Source: an uncultured Pseudomonadota bacterium (GTDB taxonomy: Bacteria > Pseudomonadota > Gammaproteobacteria > Steroidobacterales > Steroidobacteraceae). From it: DNA of 36,184 nt. Shown piece after piece: positions 14,766-25,528 of the stretch. The stretch is from assembly GCA_903927005.1 (NCBI GenBank), contig CAIYLH010000095.1, positions 1 to 36,184 on the forward strand, in the 5' to 3' direction. The notes beneath the pieces are model-generated. The model was not told the origin of the DNA. It saw nothing but the letters and a program-made list of their open reading frames with translations, and did not search any database. A program made the translations under genes and the position numbers. Each line of letters starts with the position of its first letter. Position 1 is the first letter of the stretch.

Positions 14766-17486
14766 ATGTACCGTGAGAACATTCAGTTTCCTGCCAAAGA
14801 CGCCCCGCTGCGCGAGGACGTCCATGCGTTGGGGGCGCTCGTCGGCGAGATTCTGCTTGAGCAGTGCGGCGAGGCGCGCTTCGACCTTGTCGAGGGTGAC
14901 CGTGTAGCCGCGATCGGCCGCCGCGAGGGTGACGTCGGCGGCGAGGAGGAGCTCCTGCGCCGGACGCGTGGGCGTGATCCTGGCGAGGCGCGCGATCTGG
15001 TGCGAGCGTTCTCCACCTGGTTCCAGGTGGTCAACCTTGCCGAAAAGGTGCACCGCATCCGGCGACGCCGTGAGTACCTAAACAACTCGGCCCAGCCACA
15101 GCCGGGCGGCCTGGGTGACGCGCTGCTGCGACTCGCGCGCGAGGGACGGACGCTCGAGGACGTGAAGGGCCTGCTGGCCAGCATCTGTGTCTATCCGGTG
15201 TTTACCGGCCACCCGACCGAGTCAACCCGTCGCACCATTCTGCGCAAGCAGCAACGGGTCGCGGAGTTGCTGCTGGACCGGCTCGACCCGTCGATGACGC
15301 CGTCGGAGCGACGCGCGAGCTGGGAGCAGATCCGAACCGAGCTGACTTCCGGCTGGCAGACCGAGGAGCATCCGCGCGAGCGCCTCACAGTTGCCGACGA
15401 GCGTGAGCACGTGCTGTTCTTTCTCGCCGAGGTGCTCTACCGCGTCGTGCCGGGCTTCTACGAAGAGCTCGCCGCAGCTGTGAGCAATACTTTCCAGGTG
15501 GCGATCGAGCCGCGTGAGCTGCCACGGCTGTTGCGCTTCGGCTCGTGGGTCGGCGGCGACATGGATGGCGCGCCGGATGTGCATGCCAAGACGATTCGCG
15601 AGACGCTGCATCGGCAGCAGTTGGTTATCGTCAACGCCTATTTCATCGAGGTACAGCGCCTGGGTGAGCGACTGTCGCAGAGCGCCAGTCGTGTACCGGT
15701 GTCCAAGGCGCTGCAGTCGCGGCTGGATGAGTATGCGGCGCTGCTGCCGGCGGCCCACGAGAGCGCACCGGCACGACACGACCGGATGCCCTACCGGCAG
15801 TTCTGTGGGTTGCTGGCGGCACGGCTGCGCAACACCTATGACGGGCGCCCGAACCACTACGAGAGCCCGGCTCAGTTTGCGGCTGACGTGCAACTGATGG
15901 CAGCGAGCCTGGCGGCACACAAGGGTGTCCGTGCAGGCCTGTTCCACGTTGAGCGCCTGTTGCGACGCATCGATACCTTTGGCTTCCATCTGGCGACACT
16001 CGATGTGCGCCAGCATGCCGAGGTGCATCGCGCGGTAGTGGGCCAGGGCTTCGGTGATCCGGATTTCGCTGCCCGCCCAGCGGCCGAGCGGCTTGAGCGC
16101 ATCCGATTGGCGCTGGAGCGTGACGAGGGTCCGTCTCAACCGCTAGACGCGCTTGGCCGTCGCACTCTTGCCGTGTTTGAGCAGTTGGCCCACTCGCGCC
16201 ACCGCGGCGGTCGCGACGCGATCGGCGACTACGTCGTCAGCGGCGCTACTGGCCCGGACGACGTGCTCGTGGTGCTCTTGCTCGCGCGTTGGGCTGAGGT
16301 CGTGGACAAACGCATTGGCGAAGTGCCGCTTGACGTCGCGCCGCTATTTGAGTCGGTTACTGCGCTGGATGATTGCGGCGCGATTCTGAACGCGCTGCTG
16401 GCCGAACCGATCTATCGTCGTCACGTGAAGGCGCGTGGCGACCGTCAGGCGGTGATGATCGGTTACGGCGACAGCAACAAGGGGAGCGGCTTCTTCGCCT
16501 CGCGCTGGGCGCTTTATCGTGCGCAGGCTGCGCTTGCCCAGGCGGGACGCGACGCGGGCGTCGTGCTGACGACGTTCCATGGCCGCGGCAGCAATACCAG
16601 TCGGGGAACCAACCGCATTGCGACGCTGGTGCGTAGTGCGCCACCGGGTAGCTTTGCGGGCGTCTTGCGGGTGACCGAGCAGGGCGAGGCGATCAATCAG
16701 AGTTACGCCTTGCAACAGATTGCGCTGCGCAGCCTCGAGCAGGCGCTGGGGGCTGCCAGTCAGACGCTGGCCGCCCAGTCGGTGTCGGACACGCAGGAAC
16801 CGGCCTTCACGGCGGCGCTGGATGCTTTGGCCCGTCACAGCATGGCCGCGTACCGTCGACTCGTTCACGACGATGCTTCGTTCTACGAGTACTTTCGTGA
16901 GGTCACGCCTATCGACGTGATCGAGCGCATGCAGATCGGCTCGCGTCCGGCCTCACGGCCCGGGCGGGGCGGGGTTGAGGCGGTGCGCTCTGTGCCGTGG
17001 GGCTTCGCCTGGAGCCAGTCCCGCCACCTGCTGCCGGGCTGGTACGGCATCGGCAGTGGCCTGGACGCCGCGGCTGCCGAATATGGCCTGGAGGTGCTTG
17101 AGCGAATGGTCGCGCACTGGCCGTTATTCGGTTCGATCATGGACGAAGTCGAATTTGCGCTGGCGGTTGCCGACATGAAGATCGCGTCGTGGTACGCGGA
17201 GCTTGCAGCGCCGGAGCGGCGCTACCTGTTCGACACTATTCGCGAGGAATACGAACGAACACAGGCCTGGGTGCTCAAGCTGCGTGGCGAACGGCGGCTG
17301 CTCGACGGCGAACCGGGGATCCAGCGGGCCATGAAGCTGCGCAACCCCTACGTCGATCCGATGCATCTGATGCAGATCGATCTGCTGCGACGCTGGCGCG
17401 CCACGGATCGTCAGGACCTGGACCTTCAGGCGGCGCTGGTCGCCGCGATAGGCGGGATCGCTCAGGGACTGCAGGCCACCGGCTGA
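14766..17486 (+). CDS. ppc: Phosphoenolpyruvate carboxylase (divergent form)
   Basis: 906 aa from ATG 14766, a normal PEPC length. It fixes bicarbonate onto PEP to give oxaloacetate. Catalytic landmarks are present: FTGHPTEST with His149, GSWVGGDMDG, HLATLDVRQH, GYGDSNKGSG with Lys572, FHGRG with Arg607, GSRPASRPGRGGVEAVRSVPW, and the C-terminal NPYVDPMHLMQID and a final Gly. The mobile loop reads GRGSNTSRGTNR instead of the usual GRGGxxGRGG, and the GGDRDGNP motif reads GGDMDGAP. I chose this start because residues before it have no PEPC character; the SD is weak. It is divergent from zwf, and both sit in central carbon metabolism. Annotation is firm; altered kinetics or regulation is possible. 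Confidence 0.93.
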   Translation: MYRENIQFPAKDAPLREDVHALGALVGEILLEQCGEARFDLVEGDRVAAIGRREGDVGGEEELLRRTRGRDPGEARDLVRAFSTWFQVVNLAEKVHRIRRRREYLNNSAQPQPGGLGDALLRLAREGRTLEDVKGLLASICVYPVFTGHPTESTRRTILRKQQRVAELLLDRLDPSMTPSERRASWEQIRTELTSGWQTEEHPRERLTVADEREHVLFFLAEVLYRVVPGFYEELAAAVSNTFQVAIEPRELPRLLRFGSWVGGDMDGAPDVHAKTIRETLHRQQLVIVNAYFIEVQRLGERLSQSASRVPVSKALQSRLDEYAALLPAAHESAPARHDRMPYRQFCGLLAARLRNTYDGRPNHYESPAQFAADVQLMAASLAAHKGVRAGLFHVERLLRRIDTFGFHLATLDVRQHAEVHRAVVGQGFGDPDFAARPAAERLERIRLALERDEGPSQPLDALGRRTLAVFEQLAHSRHRGGRDAIGDYVVSGATGPDDVLVVLLLARWAEVVDKRIGEVPLDVAPLFESVTALDDCGAILNALLAEPIYRRHVKARGDRQAVMIGYGDSNKGSGFFASRWALYRAQAALAQAGRDAGVVLTTFHGRGSNTSRGTNRIATLVRSAPPGSFAGVLRVTEQGEAINQSYALQQIALRSLEQALGAASQTLAAQSVSDTQEPAFTAALDALARHSMAAYRRLVHDDASFYEYFREVTPIDVIERMQIGSRPASRPGRGGVEAVRSVPWGFAWSQSRHLLPGWYGIGSGLDAAAAEYGLEVLERMVAHWPLFGSIMDEVEFALAVADMKIASWYAELAAPERRYLFDTIREEYERTQAWVLKLRGERRLLDGEPGIQRAMKLRNPYVDPMHLMQIDLLRRWRATDRQDLDLQAALVAAIGGIAQGLQATG

Positions 17487-17505
17487 CTCGGCGCTGGGCG
17501 TCCGT

Positions 17506-18876
<1,371 letters not shown>

Positions 18877-18922
18877 CGCTTGAGTCTGACCCGGACGCAG
18901 CGACGCCGCAATCGTCTAGCGC

Positions 18923-19981
18923 TCACGGCTTGGCTGTACGCGACCTCGCCATGTGCAGACGCGCCACTGTTGCGTCGTGGCCGCTGCGTACGGCGGCCGC
19001 CAGTAGTGCCTCGGCATCCAGTTCCGTCAGCGTTGGCAGCGTTCCGCCGCGATTCCAGCAGCTCTCCAGCGTACCGATGGCCTCGCCGCGCCGGCCCAGT
19101 TCGATCAGGCGCGAGACCAGCACACCGTCCAGATGATCGGCGAGTCCTGGTTCATTCCAGAGCAGGGCCCGATCCCGCAGCCAGCGGCAGGCGCTGGGGC
19201 TGCGGCCGACCGCTGAGAGCCACGCATCCGCGTGTGCGGCGGCAGACAGATCGCGGCCGACGCGCAGCAGGCCATAGATCTCGGTCGCGACTGCCTCCGC
19301 GGCCCGGTCCGCGGCGGCGGTGGCCTGCCGCTCTTCGCGCTCCGGTGAATGCCACGCGTCGAGGGCGAGCGTGTCGCGGCGGCGGTACAGCGATTTTCCC
19401 AGCAGCGCTGCGAAGGAAAACAGTGCGAACTGAGCGAGTGCGATCAGCAGTATCGCCGGTAGCCGTGGCGCGAGCAGGGCCAAGACCGTCACATAGGAGG
19501 CGCCCAGCGCGACGATCGCCGGGTAACGGCCGCCCAGGCCGACCGCCACGCGCAGCAGGGCGGGCGGCCAGAAGGCCCGGATCAGCCCGTCCTCAATGGC
19601 CAGCACCGCCAGGCTCGCCGGCGTCAGCAGCAGTGCAGCGGTCGCGAGCGCGACTCCGGCGGGGGAGTTGCCGTGGCTAAAAAATGTTGCAGCGCCCCAG
19701 CCGACGCACAGCGCCACCAGCAACGGGACCAGAGCCCGCGGCTCATGCCAGGGGTTGGTGCGTTCAATCGACAGCACCGGCGGCGGCAGGCCGTGGGCCG
19801 TCGTTTCGGCCATTAGGAACGTATAGGTCCATACCCAGCCGCCGAGCACCGCGAGCAGCGGCACGCCGGCCATGCCGGCCCACTGTCCCAGCAGGGTCAG
19901 CGGGGTCACGACCAGCACCAGCCATGCGGGAGGGCCCCGGAGCGGGTGCAGCGCGTCGTGCACGAAGTCGGCGATCGACAT
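18923..19981 (-). CDS. Membrane protein of unknown function
   Basis: 352 aa. Residues about 1-205 contain roughly six hydrophobic helices (for example AWLVLVVTPLTLLGQWAG, GVALATAALLLTPASLAVLA, ILLIALAQFALFSFAALLGK), followed by a cytosolic, alanine/arginine-rich helical domain of about 145 residues with a TPR-like look (WLSAVGRSPSACRWLRDRALL, ELGRRGEAIGTLESCW). I recognise no family. It is upstream of sdaA on the same strand and divergent from the LOG gene. Confidence 0.75.
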   Translation of the reverse strand: MSIADFVHDALHPLRGPPAWLVLVVTPLTLLGQWAGMAGVPLLAVLGGWVWTYTFLMAETTAHGLPPPVLSIERTNPWHEPRALVPLLVALCVGWGAATFFSHGNSPAGVALATAALLLTPASLAVLAIEDGLIRAFWPPALLRVAVGLGGRYPAIVALGASYVTVLALLAPRLPAILLIALAQFALFSFAALLGKSLYRRRDTLALDAWHSPEREERQATAAADRAAEAVATEIYGLLRVGRDLSAAAHADAWLSAVGRSPSACRWLRDRALLWNEPGLADHLDGVLVSRLIELGRRGEAIGTLESCWNRGGTLPTLTELDAEALLAAAVRSGHDATVARLHMARSRTAKP

Positions 19982-20054
19982 GGGTGGATTATGCGCGATC
20001 GGCCGGGGCCGCCAATGGCTAGAATGGACCGATCAGAGTGCCTGGCGGTGCCGG

Positions 20055-20648
20055 ATGGAACAGCAAAGCGGCTGGACGGTGTGTGTCTACTGCGCGTCGA
20101 GCGGCAGTTGCGACCCTGTGTATCACGAGGCGGCCAGTCTTCTGGGCGAGTCGCTCGCCGCCGCGGGCTGCACGATCGTCTATGGCGGCAGTCGCAACGG
20201 TTCGATGGGCGCGCTCGCCAATGGCGCCCTGTCGAAGGGCGGGCGGGTTGTCGGGGTGCTGCCGCGCTTCCTGCAGCAGCTTGAGATAGAGCATGCGAGT
20301 CTGTCTGAGCTGCACATCGTCGACGATATGCGCATGCGCAAGCATCGCATGCTGACTCATAGCGATGCTGTCGTGGCGCTGCCAGGCGGCTGCGGTACGT
20401 TCGAGGAGCTGTTGGAGGCGATTTCGCTAAAGCGTCTGGGGCTGTACCTCGGCCCGATCATCATCGTGAATATCCGCGATTACTACGCGCCGCTGCTCGC
20501 GCTGCTCAATGCGGCAGTTGACGAGAAGTTCATGGCGCCTAAGCACCGCGACATGTGGACGGTCGTCGACCGCCCGGACGAGGTGCTGCCGGCGATGAAA
20601 GCGGCGCCGCGCTGGAGTGAGTCGTCGCTGAAGTTCGCTGTTCTTTAA
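20055..20648 (+). CDS. LOG-family nucleotide 5'-monophosphate phosphoribohydrolase
   Basis: 197 aa from ATG 20055; the frame is open upstream but enters the divergent promoter region. The fold is Rossmann-like with VCVYCASSG at the N-terminus, YGGSRNGSMGALANGAL, and the catalytic LOG motif PGGCGTFEE at residues 110-118. The family (TIGR00730) cleaves cytokinin riboside monophosphates or other nucleotides to free bases. In bacteria the physiological substrate is often unclear. It is first in a + strand series with DUF4404, GNAT and deacetylase genes. Confidence 0.9.
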   Translation: MEQQSGWTVCVYCASSGSCDPVYHEAASLLGESLAAAGCTIVYGGSRNGSMGALANGALSKGGRVVGVLPRFLQQLEIEHASLSELHIVDDMRMRKHRMLTHSDAVVALPGGCGTFEELLEAISLKRLGLYLGPIIIVNIRDYYAPLLALLNAAVDEKFMAPKHRDMWTVVDRPDEVLPAMKAAPRWSESSLKFAVL

Positions 20649-20655
20649 GGTGATG

Positions 20656-20673
20656 GCCGCGCGGGCGCGCGGC
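20656..20673 (+). terminator. GC hairpin after the LOG gene
   Basis: GCCGCGC, a 4-nt loop, then GCGCGGC form a perfect 7-bp stem a few bases after the LOG stop. No U-tract follows, so it could be a pause or processing hairpin rather than an intrinsic terminator. Confidence 0.3.
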
Positions 20674-20723
20674 GAACACATGGACACGGGGCCATCCCCC
20701 ACCGACCTGCTGGAGTCTCAAAG

Positions 20724-20969
20724 ATGTCGCAAGAACTCAACGCACTGCTTGGCCGATTGCACGAGGAGCTGGCTCGCACCCCGGTCGTGGATGCCGATGC
20801 GCGCAGGCTGCTCAGCGTGGTCGTCGCCGACATCGAAAAGCTGGGTGTAGGCACGCAGGCGACGCCCGGTGGACTCGAGGAATTGGCGGTTGGCTTCGAG
20901 GCGGATCATCCGGCGCTGGCCGCGGCGTTGCGCCAGGTTGCCGACGTGCTGGGCAAGGCGGGGATCTAG
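20724..20969 (+). CDS. DUF4404-family small protein
   Basis: 81 aa with GGAG about 10 nt upstream. The sequence is acidic and helical, with the pattern LLGRLHEELARTPVVDADARRL, ELAVGFEADHPALAAALRQVADVL and an end in GI. This matches the DUF4404 family, small soluble gammaproteobacterial proteins without a known role. The next gene begins 4 nt after its stop. Confidence 0.85.
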   Translation: MSQELNALLGRLHEELARTPVVDADARRLLSVVVADIEKLGVGTQATPGGLEELAVGFEADHPALAAALRQVADVLGKAGI

Positions 20970-20973
20970 TCCT

Positions 20974-21483
20974 ATGGCGCCGCAGGAGGCTCGACCGGGT
21001 ATACACCTGCGGCAGGCGACCGCCGATGATCTTGGATTTATCTACGCCACCGAGCGTCTGCCTGGCTACGAACTGCTGACCGGCCAGTGGAGCCACGAGG
21101 AGCATGTCGCTTGTCTGGCGCGCGACGATACCCGCTACCTGGTCGCCTCGCCAAGCGGTGGAGAGCTGCAGGGGTTTGTCATCCTGCAGCCCTTGGCGGA
21201 CCGCCATGAGGGTACGAAGATCAAGCGCATCGCCGTCACGACGCCGGGCGCCGGTTTCGGACAGCCGCTGCTGCTCGCGGTGTTCGACTGGGTGTTCGCT
21301 CATACCTCGAGTTATCGGCTCTGGCTTGATGTGTTCACCCACAACGGGCGTGCACAGCATGTCTACCGCAGCGTGGGAATGCGTGAGGATGGCCTGCTGC
21401 GGCAGGCGTACCAGATGCCGGATGGGAGTCGCTCCGATCGGCTGATCATGTCGATCCTGCGGAGCGAGTGGCGGGCAAGGTGA
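20974..21483 (+). CDS. GNAT-family N-acetyltransferase
   Basis: 169 aa from ATG 20974, immediately after the DUF4404 stop. The product opens with IHLRQATADDLGFIYATE, typical of GNAT strand 1 and helix 1. It has VTTPGAGFGQPLLLAVFDWVF in the acetyl-CoA-binding region (the usual RGxGxG is degenerate) and ends with the AQHVYRSVGMREDGLLRQAY signature of RimJ/RimL-like acetyltransferases. Its stop overlaps the deacetylase gene. The acyl acceptor is unknown. Confidence 0.88.
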   Translation: MAPQEARPGIHLRQATADDLGFIYATERLPGYELLTGQWSHEEHVACLARDDTRYLVASPSGGELQGFVILQPLADRHEGTKIKRIAVTTPGAGFGQPLLLAVFDWVFAHTSSYRLWLDVFTHNGRAQHVYRSVGMREDGLLRQAYQMPDGSRSDRLIMSILRSEWRAR

Positions 21484-22172
21484 AGTGGGCCCGGGTCGCG
21501 CTGCTGCTCGCGTTTGCGTGCCGCGCGCAGGCCTCAGATAGCTCGGTGTCGGTCGGCATCGTCACCCGCCTGCCTGGTCCGGAGCGGGTGGTCGCGCTGA
21601 CCTTCGATGCCTGCCAGGCGACGCATGCCACCCGTCTGGATCGTGCCATTACCGATTTTCTGGTCGCGCGCGGCGTGCCGTTCACGATCTTCATGGGCGG
21701 GCGATTTGCACGCGATCATGCGGACGAGGTGCGTGCGCTGGCCGCGCGTCCGGGGGTATCGATCCAGAACCACTCCTGGTCGCATCCGCGCGACATGCGT
21801 ACGCTAACCGACGAGCAGGTCCGTTCAGAGGTGGCTGAGGCCGCCGATGAACTGGAACGGGTCGTTGGACGCCGCCCGACTCTATTCCGCTTTCCAGGGG
21901 GCAGCGCCGACGAGCGTACTGTCGCGCTGGTCGAGGCGATGGGCTACCGCGTCGTTCACTGGCGCTGGGCGGAGGGCGATCCGGCGCGGAGCATCGACGC
22001 TGACATGCTCGTGGCGCAAACGCTGCGGCGCACGCGCGCTGGCGACATCCTGATCTTTCACATCAACGGTCGCGGCTGGCATACGGCCGAAGCGTTGCCG
22101 CGCATTGTGGATGGGCTAGTCGATCTGGGCTTTCGTTTCGTGACGGTCGAGGAGGGGCTGGCAGTGCGTTAG
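21468..22172 (+). CDS. Exported polysaccharide deacetylase (NodB-like)
   Basis: 234 aa from GTG 21468 (SD GGAGCG). GTG 21480, overlapping the GNAT stop as GTGA, is an equally possible start. A short signal peptide ends near AQASD. The carbohydrate esterase 4 domain has motif 1 ALTFDACQA (Asp47), motif 2 NHSWSHP with metal-binding His102 and His106, motif 3 RFPGG (Arg141), and motif 5 DILIFHING. Motif 1 has Ala in place of the second Asp of TFDDG. The enzyme would deacetylate a cell-wall or exopolysaccharide in the periplasm. Its stop codon overlaps that of the convergent hydrolase gene (shared TTAG). Confidence 0.9.
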   Translation: MAGKVKWARVALLLAFACRAQASDSSVSVGIVTRLPGPERVVALTFDACQATHATRLDRAITDFLVARGVPFTIFMGGRFARDHADEVRALAARPGVSIQNHSWSHPRDMRTLTDEQVRSEVAEAADELERVVGRRPTLFRFPGGSADERTVALVEAMGYRVVHWRWAEGDPARSIDADMLVAQTLRRTRAGDILIFHINGRGWHTAEALPRIVDGLVDLGFRFVTVEEGLAVR

Positions 22173-23113
22173 GCTCGCCTTTCGGCGCGCCCTTCACTCT
22201 CCACGAACGCAATATAGTCCGCCGCGACGCGGCGCGGACACTCGACCATCGGCATGTGGCCGACCCCCTCGAGCAGCACGCAGCGACTGTGTGGGAGCAA
22301 TGCCTGCATGTGTGCCGCTACACCGGGATTGAGGATCCTGTCCTGCCGGCCCCAGACGATCAGTGTCGGCGCCGTGATTGCCGGGCAGAGTCGGTCCAGC
22401 GGTGGGGATTGAGTGCCTATTTCCTGGAAGATGCGTTCGTGTAGCGGCTGGTCGCGGATGGCGCGTAGCGCCAGCGAACGCCTGAGTGCCGGTGGCAGCC
22501 AGAGTGGCCGTTCGGTCGCGGTTGCGAGCAGTGCGTCGAACTCATCCAGCGTTCGTACCAGCAGGGCGGTCTGCCCCTCTGTGGCATAGCGCTGGATCAC
22601 TGATGTGTCGTATGCGCCCTCGCAGCCGGCTGCATCGAGTAGCCACAGCGTCTGGACGTGCGCTGGATAGTTCGCGGCGTACTGTGCGGCGATGAAGCCG
22701 CCCATCGAGTTGCCGCCTAGATGGAAGCGCGTCAGGCCGAGTTCTGCGATGAAGCAGCGCAGCCGCTCGACTTGGGAGGCGATGTCGTAGCGGGCCGCTG
22801 GGTCGCGCGTCGCCGCACCGAAGCCCGGCAGGTCCAGCGCTATCACGCGAAAGCGTTGCGTCAGAAAGGGCGCGATGCGGGTGAAGTTATCCTTGTCGGC
22901 GCCGAAGCCGTGCACGAGCAGCAGCGGCTCGCCACGGCCTCCCTCGAGGTACGGCAGCGTGAAGCCCGGAATCTGCGCCGTGCGCAGTCGCAGGCCAGCG
23001 CGGCGCCGCTCCAACGCCAGCCAGACGCCGGCCGCCTGAGGCGAGGTGGCGAGCAGCCAGGCCGCGACGGCGACCGCAAGCAACGCCAGGGTCAGCCATG
23101 CACTGCTATCCAT
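22169..23113 (-). CDS. Membrane-anchored alpha/beta hydrolase
   Basis: 314 aa from ATG 23113, with GGAG upstream. The frame extends to 23143, but the inner start gives a clean N-terminal membrane helix (residues about 5-23). The alpha/beta-hydrolase core has LLLVHGFGADKDN (oxyanion region), nucleophile elbow GNSMGG (Ser136), acid in VWGRQDRI (Asp258) and base in GVGHMPMVE (His286). The triad is complete. Such proteins are lipase- or esterase-like; the substrate is unknown. Confidence 0.92.
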   Translation of the reverse strand: MDSSAWLTLALLAVAVAAWLLATSPQAAGVWLALERRRAGLRLRTAQIPGFTLPYLEGGRGEPLLLVHGFGADKDNFTRIAPFLTQRFRVIALDLPGFGAATRDPAARYDIASQVERLRCFIAELGLTRFHLGGNSMGGFIAAQYAANYPAHVQTLWLLDAAGCEGAYDTSVIQRYATEGQTALLVRTLDEFDALLATATERPLWLPPALRRSLALRAIRDQPLHERIFQEIGTQSPPLDRLCPAITAPTLIVWGRQDRILNPGVAAHMQALLPHSRCVLLEGVGHMPMVECPRRVAADYIAFVESEGRAERRA

Positions 23114-23251
23114 GGCGGCGCTCCGTGGGGCCGGCCACAGCAATGGCGCCCATCCCGGCGCCGGGACGCACGCAGTCCCGATCAGTCGCCAGCGATTCGC
23201 CTGTCATGTCCGCCTCCGTCGCCTGTGCGCGGTGACAACACTGTAGCGCGC

Positions 23252-25324
23252 TTAGCCGTTCCGGGCAGCGCCTGCGAGTGGCCGACCGGTCGCGGTGGAG
23301 CGCACCAGCGCCTCGGCGAGGTAGTCGGCGCTGCCCATGTGGGCTAGCTGCTGGGTGACGACGGTCTCGACATGCGGGTCGCCGGCCCCAGCGCGGATCG
23401 CGGCGGCGAGAGCGAGCTCAGCCGACACCCTGCGGGCGTGCGCGAGGGCCTCATCGGCCTCGGCGTAATCGCAGCTGCCGGCAGGATCATGCACACGGAA
23501 TACCTTGAACGTCGGCTGGTTGACGACGATGTCGACGGTTTGTGAGACGACGCCTGCGACCGCGCCGACCGCATTGCAGACTGCCGCGTGCTCTGGCACT
23601 GATAGCGGGGCACCGAGTCGGCGTGCCACTTCCGGATAGTAGGCGCCGACCGGCGCGCCGATCGCGACGATGGGTGTGCCGAGCGAAAGCCGTGCATCGA
23701 CGAGGCCGGAGAAGCGGCGTCCTGCGATGGTGTCCTCGACCAACTGGTCGCCGAGGATGCCGTAGCGGCCGGCCTTCGGTTCGATTACCGGATCGTGTGC
23801 CAGTGCGGTGGTCAGGATGATGCGGGCCGATTCGCGGATCACATGTTCTGCTGTCCGCTCGGCAATCTCCATCGGTGAGGCGGAACGCTCGCGGCTGCGG
23901 GCGTTGCGTTCATAGGTGGCGAGGATGCGTGCGCCTAGTTCGGCGGCCTCGGCATTCCAGCCGTGCTGCCTGCCGAGTATGTGCATCGCGTCGCTGGGTG
24001 TGAAGGCGGCGATGGTGACCAGTCGGGCGTCGGCGAGACGACGCAGCGCCTGCAGTCCCGGAATATTGCGTACGACGTTGGATACGCGGCGCGGTTCGGT
24101 ATCCAGCGCGTCCCAAGCGCGACGCTCGAGGCCATCGAGGTGCTCAGGGGTAGTGCGGTCGGGGTTGCGGAACGCGTACTGGGTGGGAAAGTCGGGCAGA
24201 CGGTCCTGAACCGCGAGTGTGCGCAGGTCGGCGAGGATCGCTGGCGCGTGGTGAGCCAGCAAACTCAGCGGCATCGCCTTGCGCGGGCCGACACGCAGCT
24301 TCGTGTCACGGTCGAAATCCACCTCGCTGTCGCCGCCGAGCCCCGTGGTGCGCACGTCAACGGCCTGCACCATGGTTCGCCAGCCGCCGATCAGTGCGCC
24401 CTGGTCGTTGATCAGTGGGCGGCCGTTGCTGACGATGGCCACGTCGGTCGTCGTGCCACCCATGTCGGACACTGCGAAGTCGGCAAGTCCGGTCAGAAAG
24501 CCTGCGCCCACCACGCTTGCCGCGGGGCCGGACAAGATGGTCTCCACCGGATACTCGAGCGCGACGTCGGCCCGCATCAGCGAGCCGTCGCCCTTGACGA
24601 TCATCAGCGGGGCGGAGATCGACTCGGCCTCCAGCACTTTTCCCAGAGCCTCGATCAGGTGCCGGATCTGTGAGGTGAGGCGGGCGTTGAGCGCGGCGGT
24701 CAGGGCGCGACGGGGAGCATCCAGCTTGGAGCTGAGCTCGTGCGCGCAGGTGACGGATTTGCGCGAGGCGGAGCGGATCAGCTGCCGGATGCGCAGCTCG
24801 TGGGCGGGGTTGCGCACCGAAAAGCGCGCCGCTACGGCGAACGCGTCTACCCGTGCCTCACATGAGCGCACGGCGTCCAGTACAGCGGCCTCGTCCAGCG
24901 GCGCCAGTTCCTCGCCGGTGGCGTCGTGGCCGCCGCGGACCTGCACCAGCAGGCTGGTGCCATCGCGCTGCAGGCCCGAGCGCTCAACCATCGCATCGTC
25001 AAAGCCGACGACCAGCGTGCAGATCGGGCTGAAGCGGTTTTCGACGACTGAGTTCGTTGCCAGTGTCGTCGAGACCGAAACGAGTCGGATCAGCGCGCGC
25101 GTATCGGTAATCGGGCGCGCGGCCAGGACCGCGTGAATCGCGCCGGCAATGCCAATGGACAGGTCCCAGTGCGTAGTCAGTGACTTGGCGGTCGCCACGA
25201 CTTTGCGTTCTGCGTCCAGCAGGACCGCGTCGGTGAACGTGCCGCCGGTATCCAGGCCTAGCCATAAGCCGTCGGCGTCGGTGGGGGAGGCCGTGCCGGA
25301 GGAAAGTTCAGCGGCTTGGTTCAT
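23252..25324 (-). CDS. Hydantoinase/oxoprolinase-family protein (HyuA-type)
   Basis: 690 aa. The N-terminal ASKHA-like part begins LWLGLDTGGTFTDAVLLD, and the central hydantoinase A domain has the second phosphate-binding motif AVSDMGGTTTDVAIV and GLGGDSEVDF. These are features of HyuA/OplA proteins that hydrolyse hydantoin, oxoproline or N-methylhydantoin rings, or carboxylate ketones, with ATP. No HyuB-type partner gene is next to it, which is unusual because the two subunits are usually adjacent or fused. It shares its strand with the hydrolase and the PLP enzyme. Family firm, substrate unknown. Confidence 0.9.
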   Translation of the reverse strand: MNQAAELSSGTASPTDADGLWLGLDTGGTFTDAVLLDAERKVVATAKSLTTHWDLSIGIAGAIHAVLAARPITDTRALIRLVSVSTTLATNSVVENRFSPICTLVVGFDDAMVERSGLQRDGTSLLVQVRGGHDATGEELAPLDEAAVLDAVRSCEARVDAFAVAARFSVRNPAHELRIRQLIRSASRKSVTCAHELSSKLDAPRRALTAALNARLTSQIRHLIEALGKVLEAESISAPLMIVKGDGSLMRADVALEYPVETILSGPAASVVGAGFLTGLADFAVSDMGGTTTDVAIVSNGRPLINDQGALIGGWRTMVQAVDVRTTGLGGDSEVDFDRDTKLRVGPRKAMPLSLLAHHAPAILADLRTLAVQDRLPDFPTQYAFRNPDRTTPEHLDGLERRAWDALDTEPRRVSNVVRNIPGLQALRRLADARLVTIAAFTPSDAMHILGRQHGWNAEAAELGARILATYERNARSRERSASPMEIAERTAEHVIRESARIILTTALAHDPVIEPKAGRYGILGDQLVEDTIAGRRFSGLVDARLSLGTPIVAIGAPVGAYYPEVARRLGAPLSVPEHAAVCNAVGAVAGVVSQTVDIVVNQPTFKVFRVHDPAGSCDYAEADEALAHARRVSAELALAAAIRAGAGDPHVETVVTQQLAHMGSADYLAEALVRSTATGRPLAGAARNG

Positions 25325-25528
25325 TGTCTGTCGTCAGTTCCGTGAGGGAGGGGCGATAGGCTGCGGCGCTCATGTGGCCGCGACCTGCCAAAATCCGCAC
25401 GGAATCTAGCACAGCGGCCCGTCTTGTCCGGTGCCGGGAGCGACCTGCGGTTGGCCGTCCGCGCCGCTTCCCTGGCGGCACCTTTAGGGATTGCCCGGAC
25501 CTTCGGCACGTCGTGCGTGCGGCAGGCG

